From: Lachnospiraceae bacterium
GTDB lineage: Bacteria > Bacillota > Clostridia > Lachnospirales > Lachnospiraceae
Direction: 5' to 3'
NCBI GenBank assembly: GCA_003535955.1
Contig: DPZM01000260.1
Coordinates: forward strand, 1-16,443
Length of the DNA: 16,443 nt
The number at the start of each line of letters is the position of its first letter. The first letter of the stretch is position 1. Shown piece by piece: positions 7,405 through 14,117 of this stretch. A program made the position numbers and the translations under genes. The notes beneath the pieces were generated by a model. It saw only the letters and a program-made list of their open reading frames with translations. It was not told the DNA's origin and ran no database searches.

Positions 7405-8334
7405 TCACTTACGTCCCTTCTCCACCGTATCTATGATAAACGGCGGACGGTTACGGCTGGCATCAAATGTTCTCCACAGGTATTCACCCAGGATCCCGAG
7501 CATCAACAGTATGGTTCCCGTAGAGAAGAGGATAAGACACATAAGGGATGCCCAGCCGTCTATGGGGGTTCCTATAAGCAGTCTCTCAAGTATAACCTCT
7601 ATTATCCATAAGAAAGATATGATGGCACATACAGCGCCGACACCTGACATAAATTTTATGGGGAAGTAGGAGAAGCTCATCATGGAATCCATTACCAGCT
7701 TGATCTTCTTGCTCAGGGTCCACCTTGACTCTCCGATCTCCCTGTCCTTTCTGTGGAAGTAAATCTTCTCCGATCTGAAACCTACCCACAGAACCTGAAG
7801 GGTCAGGGCCGAGTTCTTCTCATCGAGCATTTCAATGACTCCGATGACCTGCCTGTCAAGAAGGTAGCAGTCAAAGCCTCCTTCAGGCATGTTCTTGTCA
7901 ATGCATTTTCTCACGATCGAATAATACATATTCGCGAAAAACTTCTTTACGGCAGAATCATCCCTCTTAGCCCTCACGGCTATTACCACCTTATTGCCCT
8001 TCTTCCAGCTCTCATACATTTCAAGGATAAGTTCAGAGTCTTCCTGAAGATCAGCCTGTTTTGTCACTGCGCAGTCACCGGTACATACATGAAGACCGGC
8101 CAGTATTGCCGCATGCTCGCCGAAGTTTCTTGACAGTCTTACACACTGTACGTTTTCATCCATCTCCCGTATCCGGTTCATGATCTCCCATGAGTTGTCG
8201 CCGGAACCGTCATCAACAAATACTATCTCATAATCACCAAGTTTATGGAGGATCTTCTCCTTCATATCCTCATACAAAAGCATTAAAGTGTCCGAATTAT
8301 AGTACACAGGTATAACTATCGAAATCTTGCTCAT
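7405..8334 (-). CDS. GT2 polyprenyl-phosphate glycosyltransferase (DPM1/GtrB/ArnC-like) with two C-terminal helices
   Basis: This 309-aa enzyme likely transfers a sugar from a nucleotide donor to undecaprenyl phosphate on the cytoplasmic face. The GT-A domain opens with ISIVIPVYYNSDTL, has VFVDDGSGDNSWEIM (38-52), LSRNFGEHAAILAGL (67-81) and KQADLQEDSEL (92-102), and the family's SRWTLSKKIKL (203-213) comes before two helices at about 229-249 and 261-284. The usual D-A-D-L-Q metal motif reads Q-A-D-L-Q here, so the first Asp is Gln93; Asp95 and Gln97 remain. AGGA is 6 nt before the ATG. It stands between two repeat copies, with 118 nt before and 123 nt after. The product would suit the two GT-C-like proteins of this cluster as donor, an inference from function pairing. 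The sugar is unknown. Confidence 0.88.
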   Translation of the reverse strand: MSKISIVIPVYYNSDTLMLLYEDMKEKILHKLGDYEIVFVDDGSGDNSWEIMNRIREMDENVQCVRLSRNFGEHAAILAGLHVCTGDCAVTKQADLQEDSELILEMYESWKKGNKVVIAVRAKRDDSAVKKFFANMYYSIVRKCIDKNMPEGGFDCYLLDRQVIGVIEMLDEKNSALTLQVLWVGFRSEKIYFHRKDREIGESRWTLSKKIKLVMDSMMSFSYFPIKFMSGVGAVCAIISFLWIIEVILERLLIGTPIDGWASLMCLILFSTGTILLMLGILGEYLWRTFDASRNRPPFIIDTVEKGRK

Positions 8335-8410
8335 TATAATTCCTTTCCCTGCAATTTATTATTATGTCTTCCTGATAAGGGCTTTTTACGATCCTTTCCG
8401 TCAAGACCTT

Positions 8411-8450
8411 GTCTTCCCCTTGAGGGAAGATGCCCGAGGGACAGATGAGG
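8411..8450 (+). repeat. Palindromic intergenic repeat, copy 2
   Basis: A perfect hairpin TCTTCCC-CTTGA-GGGAAGA (8412-8418 with 8424-8430) is followed by an imperfect TGCCC-GA-GGGACA stem (8431-8443) and the tail GATGAGG. It has the same orientation as copy 1. Its right edge is 2 nt from the stop codon (8453) of the aminotransferase gene. It is a little shorter than copies 1 and 3. Confidence 0.72.
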
Positions 8451-8452
8451 TG

Positions 8453-9547
8453 TCATACGAACCGGTTCAATGCATCTACCGTATAATCGATCTCTTCCGC
8501 GGTCATACCGTTATACATCGGAATACTCAGAACCTCATCGGCACAGCTCTCCGTGATGGGAAGATCTCCCTTCTTATGTCCCAGATATTCATAAGCACCG
8601 GCAAGATGTGGCGGTATAGGATAATGGATGATCGTTGAGATACCCCTGCTTTTAAGATATTCCGCCAATTCATCGCGCCTTTTGCACCTGATCACGTACT
8701 GATGATATATATGCTCTGCCCCTTCCCTTACCCGTGGAAGGATTATTCCGGGATTGCTTACCCGTTTATCATACTCAGCGGCTATTTCTTTCTTTTCTCT
8801 GTTTGTTTCCTTCGCGTATTTGAGCCTTACCTTAAGCAACGCCGCCTGTATCTCATCAAGCCTTGAATTCGTACCGACAACCATGTTGTAATATCTCTTT
8901 TCGCTTCCGTAATTACGATATATACGCATTTTCCGTGCTATCTCCTCATCATCCGTGACAATGGCACCTCCGTCTCCGAAAGCACCGATATTTTTGCTTG
9001 GATAAAAGGAAAAGCATCCTATATCCCCAAAGCTTCCTGTTACCTTACCCTTATAAGCCGATCCGTGTGACTGGGCACAGTCTTCCACAAGTTTCAGATC
9101 ATATCTTCTGCATATATCAACAATTTTATCCATCTGCGAAGCCTGGCCGTAGAGATGGACAACCAGAACAGCCTTTGTTTTATCAGTTATCTTCTCTTCT
9201 ATCTTGCCGGCATCAATGTTGAAGTATTCATCCGGTTCAACAAATACCGGCGTTGCACCGTTTATGGTTATGCCCATCACACTGGCTATATAAGTGTTGC
9301 CCTGGACAATGACTTCATCTCCCTTACCGATCCCCAGTATCCTGAATGCCATCCACAGGGCATCAAGCCCGTTACCCAGGCCCACGCAGTATTTCGATCC
9401 TATATAATCCGCGAACTGTTCCTCAAATTCCCTAAGCTCACTACCCATAATATACCAGCCTGACCTGAGTACTTTAAGGGCCGCTTCCTCGAATTCGCTC
9501 TGATATCTGTAGAATCCCCTGTCCAGCCTGTTGGTTTGTATTTCCAC
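8453..9547 (-). CDS. PLP-dependent sugar aminotransferase, DegT/DnrJ/EryC1 family (FdtB/QdtB-like)
   Basis: This 364-aa enzyme would aminate a keto-deoxy nucleotide sugar, typically the 3-keto-6-deoxyhexose of dTDP or UDP, using glutamate and PLP. The N-terminus NRLDRGFYRYQSEFEEAA and GNGLDALWMAFRILGIGKGDEV (58-79) resemble the 3-aminating FdtB/QdtB group. VEDCAQSHG gives Asp156 for the PLP ring nitrogen, and FYPSKNIGAFGDGGA gives the PLP lysine, Lys185. The start is a GTG at 9547, supported by AAAGGAGAG with 7 nt spacing; the length and N-terminus match the family. The dTDP-glucose synthesis genes (rmlA, rmlB) and a ketoisomerase (fdtA type) are not in the window, so its substrate must come from elsewhere. 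Repeats of opposite orientation lie just outside both ends. Confidence 0.9.
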   Translation of the reverse strand: MEIQTNRLDRGFYRYQSEFEEAALKVLRSGWYIMGSELREFEEQFADYIGSKYCVGLGNGLDALWMAFRILGIGKGDEVIVQGNTYIASVMGITINGATPVFVEPDEYFNIDAGKIEEKITDKTKAVLVVHLYGQASQMDKIVDICRRYDLKLVEDCAQSHGSAYKGKVTGSFGDIGCFSFYPSKNIGAFGDGGAIVTDDEEIARKMRIYRNYGSEKRYYNMVVGTNSRLDEIQAALLKVRLKYAKETNREKKEIAAEYDKRVSNPGIILPRVREGAEHIYHQYVIRCKRRDELAEYLKSRGISTIIHYPIPPHLAGAYEYLGHKKGDLPITESCADEVLSIPMYNGMTAEEIDYTVDALNRFV

Positions 9548-9552
9548 GTTTT

Positions 9553-9561
9553 CTCTCCTTT
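9553..9561 (-). promoter_or_regulatory. Ribosome binding site of the aminotransferase (GTG start)
   Basis: AAAGGAGAG on the minus strand, with the AAGGAG core 7 nt before the GTG at 9547. There is no ATG at a comparable position, so this site establishes the GTG start. Confidence 0.78.
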
Positions 9562-9621
9562 ACGACATCTGACTTATCTTACGTTCTTTCTATCCTTAAT
9601 CCGGCTTGTCTGACAATTCCT

Positions 9622-10818
9622 TTATCCCTTATCTACCGCCTTGGGCGGTCCCCCTTTCCCCAAAGGGGAAGGTTTACTTACATCCATGTACAACCTCACA
9701 TGTCTCATCACATGATTTTCCGTCGTATAAAGATTCCTGTACCTGTTATAGAAAAACTCACGGTCCCTGTCCAGTTCGTCACGGTCTTCGTAAAGCTTCT
9801 TAACTCTCTCAACGAACCGGCTTATGTCCTTTTTGGTATACAGGTTCTCCTTTTTTCCTACAACCTCCGGAAGTCCGCCAACATTCGTTGATACCACCGA
9901 ACACTTCCTGCTCATGGCTTCCACGGCTGCCTTGCCGAAGGATTCAAACATCGAGGACATAACAAAAACATCCACCATATAATAGTAGTCGGCTATCTCC
10001 CTCTGGGAAAGATCCTGCATGTATATCAGCATATCGCGGCCGATCACATCCACGATCCCCTTCCTTATCCTCGCCGCTATATCCTCATCCTGTTCTTCAT
10101 AGACCGACAAAACCAGAGCAACCTTGAATTTAACTCCCGCATCGCTTAATGCCTTTACAAGAACAGGCACAAGATCCCAGTCTTTTTCCTCCGATATCCT
10201 GCCGGCAAAGCCTACAACGAATTCCTTCTCAGCTATACCATGCCCGGCCCTCATCATGGGGCGTTTGGTCATATCAAATATATCGAAAGCAGAGCTTATG
10301 GTATTGGGAATAACCTTAATCGGAACCGCAATTTTCTCTAAAAGCCACTGCTGCCTGTTATACTCGGTCGTACATATCATGGCCGCTGCATGCTTCATGG
10401 TCTGCTTAATGCAGAACCTGGAATGCCTTCTGTAGCCGTATGCAAGCCCCCTGTCCGTATAGACAAAAGGAATATTTTTGAATGCACCCAGGCACCTTAA
10501 AAAACCGAAGCTTATAAGTGATTCCGACATGGAAACATGAATAAGATCGGGCTTTTCTTTTCGGATGATCCGGTTAAATGAGAATATCCTTCCAAGAAAA
10601 TTCATGATCCTGGCAAATCTGCTTCTTTCACGGTTCTCACCGGATCTGTATTCAACCACCTTAAAATCAAAAACGCTCCTCTGTTTATCCAGCAGGAACG
10701 GGCATGCGACAACAGGTTCAAATCCCTGTTTTTTCAGGCCGTCACAAAGAGTCCAGGTAGACAGCTGTCCGCCTCCGGGCAGATCTATGGGGTATTCCAT
10801 AAGAAAGAGTATTTTCAT
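9622..10818 (-). CDS. GT4-family glycosyltransferase with a repeat-derived C-terminal tail
   Basis: This 398-aa GT-B enzyme has an N-terminal acceptor domain with a Gly-rich loop (PGGGQLSTW, 14-23) and a C-terminal nucleotide-sugar domain beginning near FVVGFAGRISEEKDW (200-214). The E-x7-E motif is FESFGKAAVEA (Glu292, Glu300), followed by STNVGGLPEVVG. It would add a sugar with retention of configuration; donor and acceptor are unknown. AAAGG is 8 nt before the ATG at 10818 and lies in the last codons of the preceding gene, whose stop is 4 nt upstream. The last 16 residues (383-398, PSPLGKGGPPKAVDKG) are translated from palindromic repeat copy 3, which also brings the stop codon within 1 nt of its edge. 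The native protein probably ended near residue 381. Confidence 0.88.
   Translation of the reverse strand: MKILFLMEYPIDLPGGGQLSTWTLCDGLKKQGFEPVVACPFLLDKQRSVFDFKVVEYRSGENRERSRFARIMNFLGRIFSFNRIIRKEKPDLIHVSMSESLISFGFLRCLGAFKNIPFVYTDRGLAYGYRRHSRFCIKQTMKHAAAMICTTEYNRQQWLLEKIAVPIKVIPNTISSAFDIFDMTKRPMMRAGHGIAEKEFVVGFAGRISEEKDWDLVPVLVKALSDAGVKFKVALVLSVYEEQDEDIAARIRKGIVDVIGRDMLIYMQDLSQREIADYYYMVDVFVMSSMFESFGKAAVEAMSRKCSVVSTNVGGLPEVVGKKENLYTKKDISRFVERVKKLYEDRDELDRDREFFYNRYRNLYTTENHVMRHVRLYMDVSKPSPLGKGGPPKAVDKG
9626..9672 (-). repeat. Palindromic repeat, copy 3, inside the 3' end of a glycosyltransferase gene
   Basis: Read on the minus strand, a CCTTCCCC-TTT-GGGGAAAG hairpin (9672-9654, one wobble pair) is followed by ACCGCC...GGCGGT (9649-9635) and the tail AGATAAGGG. 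The plan is that of copies 1 and 2, but the element points the other way. Unlike those copies it is translated, giving the last 16 residues of the GT4 enzyme. Confidence 0.75.
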
Positions 10819-10822
10819 TCAG

Positions 10823-12037
10823 TTAGCCTTTCTCTGTGTCCTTAAACCAGTTATTCCTAAGGATACCTGCCGTTGAACATGGTCCTTCCTTAATACTGCA
10901 TTCTCTTCCCTCCGCCAGATCATCTGCCAGAGTAAGAACATTTTTTGCCGCCACTTTGGGATTCCAGAGCCGGTTCATCTGTTCATATGCATTACTTCCC
11001 AGCTTTTCGCACAACTGCGGATCATTAAGGAGCTTCTCAAGCTTACCCGTCAGTGACTCAACGCTTCCGTTTTCAAATATAAGACCGGTGACCTTGTCCT
11101 TAACAAGCCAGGGTGTCGCACCCGGAGCATGGGATACCACTGTCGCACATCCCGCGTTTAATGCTTCATAAATAACGGAACCCCACCCTTCGAGGAAATT
11201 GCTTGTCATCACATATATCCTGGCATCCGCCATCTTCTCCCTTGCTTCATCGGGTGGCAGAAAATCCATGAAAAAAGTCCTGTCCGACAAATGGTACATA
11301 TTTACCAGCATCTCAATATTCTTTCGCTCATTTCCTTCACCGACAAAAAGAACCCTGAATTTATATCCTTTGTCCCTTAATACGGCGCAGGCCTTAACAA
11401 GAAGGTCAGGGCGCTTAAGCTTAAGCATCCTCCCTTCCCAGAGGATAGTCGGCATTTCCGGGTCACCTGTCTCCCTGTCAGCCAATATCCGTTTCCTGTC
11501 CATGAGTTTCTTAATATCATACTCCTTATGCTCCGGAAAATAACCGAATTTATAGCACTTATCAGGATAACTGTTAAACATTTTCCGAAAGTCCCATGCA
11601 GTGTATGCGCTGGCTGCCAGGACGTAAATGTTTTTGTGCCTGTTCCTTACATGCAGATGGAGGTACTTCTTCGTAAGTCTCGGTATGAAAAACTTTATAA
11701 AGCCTTCCTTTAGCGGTCTCTCCGAATACCTGAAGGTTATCCTGTTAAGTTTAAGCCTCTCTTCAATAAATACCTCGGGTGCCGTTCCCATAACGACAAC
11801 GTCGCTTGAACTGCCAAGCTTTAACGCCCTGTTATATGACTCTTCATTCAGGTATGTTCTCAATACATAAGGCGGTACGTCCTCGTTGCCCCATCCCATT
11901 GTCGAGCGGAATCCTTCTATGGGTTCCGTCTCAACAAAAGTAAAACCCGTCCCCAGCAAGGCTGCCCATTCATCGCAGAGGGCCTTCTGGTGATGATTAT
12001 AATAATTTGAAAAGAAAGTTAATGTTTTTATCTCCAT
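10823..12037 (-). CDS. GT4-family glycosyltransferase
   Basis: This 404-aa GT-B enzyme begins with an unusual acceptor domain (TFFSNYYNHHQKALCDEW, 7-24) and continues with MGTAPEVFIEERLKLNRITFRYSERPLK (split at 83-110), a pattern seen in polysaccharide-cluster GT4 proteins. The nucleotide-binding half runs from ILWEGRMLKLKRPDLL (198-213) through FVGEGNERKNIE to the E-x7-E motif LEGWGSVIYEAL (Glu283, Glu291), then the APGATPWLV loop. Donor and acceptor cannot be named. The ribosome binding site is weak (AGG, 7 nt before the ATG), and the start is 3 nt past the stop of the GT2 gene, so coupling is likely. The next gene follows after 4 nt. The last 20 or so residues, after ADDLAEG, look poorly conserved. 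Confidence 0.9.
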   Translation of the reverse strand: MEIKTLTFFSNYYNHHQKALCDEWAALLGTGFTFVETEPIEGFRSTMGWGNEDVPPYVLRTYLNEESYNRALKLGSSSDVVVMGTAPEVFIEERLKLNRITFRYSERPLKEGFIKFFIPRLTKKYLHLHVRNRHKNIYVLAASAYTAWDFRKMFNSYPDKCYKFGYFPEHKEYDIKKLMDRKRILADRETGDPEMPTILWEGRMLKLKRPDLLVKACAVLRDKGYKFRVLFVGEGNERKNIEMLVNMYHLSDRTFFMDFLPPDEAREKMADARIYVMTSNFLEGWGSVIYEALNAGCATVVSHAPGATPWLVKDKVTGLIFENGSVESLTGKLEKLLNDPQLCEKLGSNAYEQMNRLWNPKVAAKNVLTLADDLAEGRECSIKEGPCSTAGILRNNWFKDTEKG

Positions 12038-12040
12038 ATC

Positions 12041-12787
12041 CTAACCTACTATAAGCTTTGCCATTTCAACCAGGAAGCATTCGAAAAAGTAGAGCGGACT
12101 GTATCCGTTATCCCGGTATATACCATACTTTATCCTTACCCTCTCAAACGCCTTTTTAAGGCTCCTTTCGTGTGAAGTACCGTTCATTGTAAAGTCAGCT
12201 GTCACAACATTTCTTATGACCGTTTTTGCTCCTGCTTTCCTAAGCCTTAAGACGAGATCATAGTCATCATGTATGGTCTCATTTCTGTATTTGTATTTCT
12301 TATACATCTCTTTTGATATGAATGTTGTGGGATGATTCCAGTCCCTGGATGTTGCATATTTTCTGTATCTTGCCTTCTTTACAAAAGTCCTCCCCGAAGG
12401 CATATGCATCTTAAGGTCCGCATAAAACATATCGAAGGGTTCTTCCGCATATGTTTTTAAAACAGTCTCAATGGCACAGGGTTCATACCAGTCATCCGAA
12501 TTGATCATCCCTATCAGATCACCGGAAGCCATTCCTATTCCCTTATTCATGGCGTCATATATCCCCTTGTCGGGTTCTGATATTATCTTTAATCCGATAC
12601 CTTTTTCTTCAAATCTCCTTCTGTACCCTTCTGCTGTTTCAAGGGTGTTATCCGTTGATTTTCCGTCAACTATTATATATTCAAAAGGACTTACGCTTTG
12701 CGCAAGAACCGATTCCATAGTTCTGCTTAAAGTTGCGGCACTGTTGTAGGTAACCGTTATTATAGAAACGGAAAGATTATTTATCAC
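12041..12787 (-). CDS. GT2-family glycosyltransferase (WcaE/AmsE-like)
   Basis: This single-domain GT-A enzyme has 248 aa from the chosen start. It shows SVSIITVTYNSAATL (6-20), the nucleotide-binding VDGKSTDNTLE (40-50), EPDKGIYDAMNKGIGMASGD (71-90), a metal-binding NSDDWY (96-101), HPTTF (152-156) and the base region HDDYDLVLRL (173-182). It would add a sugar to the growing lipid-linked chain. The frame can open at TTG 12790, but GGAGG (12798-12794) is 3 nt from that codon and 6 nt from the GTG at 12787, so I take the GTG. The start overlaps the 3' end of the sugar-1-phosphate transferase gene by 11 nt. The gene is followed by a GT4 gene after 3 nt. There is no membrane helix. Confidence 0.9.
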   Translation of the reverse strand: MINNLSVSIITVTYNSAATLSRTMESVLAQSVSPFEYIIVDGKSTDNTLETAEGYRRRFEEKGIGLKIISEPDKGIYDAMNKGIGMASGDLIGMINSDDWYEPCAIETVLKTYAEEPFDMFYADLKMHMPSGRTFVKKARYRKYATSRDWNHPTTFISKEMYKKYKYRNETIHDDYDLVLRLRKAGAKTVIRNVVTADFTMNGTSHERSLKKAFERVRIKYGIYRDNGYSPLYFFECFLVEMAKLIVG

Positions 12788-14117
12788 CAAAGGCCTCCGT
12801 TGATTCTTCTGCCTTGAATATAACCATGACAGTCTGGAAGAGAAGCTGTATATCCCTTATCAGGGAATAGTTCTCGATATACATAAGATCAAGCATAAGC
12901 TTATCCCTGGAAGACGTATTGTACTTCCCGAATATCTGGGCATATCCGGTAAGTCCCGCCTTCATCCTGAGCCTGTAGCGGAACTCCGGAAGCTCCTTCT
13001 CATAATCCTTTACGTTTTCAAGCATTTCAGGTCTCGGACCCACCAGGGACATGTCCCCTTTAACTATGTTTAAAAGCTGAGGCAGTTCATCTATCCTGTA
13101 TTTTCGAAGGACCCTGCCTACCGGAGTGATCCTGTCATCATCCCTGATCACTGACCGGTTCTCAACATTCTCCCTCATGGTTCTGAATTTATAGATCTCA
13201 AAGACCTTTCCGTTTGCCGTTGCCCTCTTCTGCCGGAACAATACCTTTCCACCGTCATTTTTCTTGATGCAGACAGCGCTTATAAGAAGGACGGGACTCA
13301 ACAGGACCAGCATGACCGTCGAGATCACGATATCCATAAGGCGCTTGACTATCCTCTGTTCCCAGGATATAAGATGGAACTGCCAGGCATAAAAAGAAAT
13401 ATCGTCCATGATCATCTGCTGTGAGTTGTGCTCAAGGATATCTGCCACATTGGGATTATAATAGATATTCTTAAGGTTCTGATAACACCAGTCGATCACA
13501 TCCTTCCTGATATCAACCGGGACCTCATACATTACCACCGTATCTGCCTGTACGATCTTATCCTTCAGTTTGGGATCATTGCTGCTGACCACATCATAAA
13601 CCGAATATCTTCTGGACAGGTCTGACAACGCCGCAACAACCCTTCCCACATTATTGTCAGGACTTATGACAAGACACTTCTCCGGATCATTAAGCCGGAA
13701 ATAGAACGAGTTTCCAAGCTTAATAAAGATCAGATGTATAAAAAACTGAATGATGATGACCGAAAAAAGGATCCCGACATTCTCGATCTTGAATGTAGCA
13801 TTATTGGCCTCATTTGTCTTCATGATGGTAAGTTCGAAATAAGTTATGAGGTCTGTTATGATACCTGAGATGGTCAGCGATAAAAGAATATCCTTATCCT
13901 TCTTCTTTCCTATGTCATAGCTTCCGTAGGTACCCGATAAAAGAACCAGGATTATTGCATAAGTCGACATTGTTACCGCGGCCGTACGCGACAGATCTAT
14001 TATCTCCCTGTTATCTATGGCAAAGAGAAGAAAAAAGGTTGCAAAGGAAGCCGCATACATCAGGAACTTCAAAGCAAACAATATGCTTTTTTCAAATTTC
14101 TTGCAAAAGTCTCTCAT
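12777..14117 (-). CDS. Polyprenyl-phosphate sugar-1-phosphate transferase (WbaP/WcaJ/CpsE-type initiating enzyme)
   Basis: This 446-aa enzyme transfers a sugar-1-phosphate to undecaprenyl phosphate, starting repeat-unit synthesis. Four N-terminal helices (about 12-33, 47-62, 78-98, 114-134) are followed by a divergent nucleotide-fold-like linker (about 145-225). The catalytic module begins at VKRLMDIVIS with a membrane-embedded helix (263-284). It then shows FRQKRATANGKVFEIYKFRTM (split at 295-314), DDDRITPVGRVLRKYRIDELPQL (326-348, Asp343-Glu344 pair), GDMSLVGPRPE (354-364) and AGLTGYAQI (387-395). Length and order fit the long PNPT/PHPT class (CoA-binding-like linker). The first sugar (Glc, Gal or a deoxyamino sugar) cannot be told. 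Its ATG overlaps the preceding stop as ATGA, with no Shine-Dalgarno sequence, so it likely depends on reinitiation. Confidence 0.95.
   Translation of the reverse strand: MRDFCKKFEKSILFALKFLMYAASFATFFLLFAIDNREIIDLSRTAAVTMSTYAIILVLLSGTYGSYDIGKKKDKDILLSLTISGIITDLITYFELTIMKTNEANNATFKIENVGILFSVIIIQFFIHLIFIKLGNSFYFRLNDPEKCLVISPDNNVGRVVAALSDLSRRYSVYDVVSSNDPKLKDKIVQADTVVMYEVPVDIRKDVIDWCYQNLKNIYYNPNVADILEHNSQQMIMDDISFYAWQFHLISWEQRIVKRLMDIVISTVMLVLLSPVLLISAVCIKKNDGGKVLFRQKRATANGKVFEIYKFRTMRENVENRSVIRDDDRITPVGRVLRKYRIDELPQLLNIVKGDMSLVGPRPEMLENVKDYEKELPEFRYRLRMKAGLTGYAQIFGKYNTSSRDKLMLDLMYIENYSLIRDIQLLFQTVMVIFKAEESTEAFGDK
12794..12798 (-). promoter_or_regulatory. Ribosome binding site deciding the GT2 start
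   Basis: GGAGG on the minus strand lies inside the end of the phosphotransferase gene. It is 6 nt from the GTG at 12787 and 3 nt from the TTG at 12790, which favours GTG. Confidence 0.65.

Noticed and set aside
8378..8404. TTGACG on the minus strand (8404-8399) as an internal promoter for the GtrB-like gene
   Set aside because: No acceptable -10 is found 16-18 nt downstream; the sequence there is CCCTTA. The CATAAT further on has no matching -35.
7352..9672. The three repeats as a CRISPR array or as intrinsic terminators
   Set aside because: There are only three copies, about 1 kb apart, in both orientations and with genes between, so not CRISPR. None of the hairpins is followed by a T-run, so they are not standard terminators.
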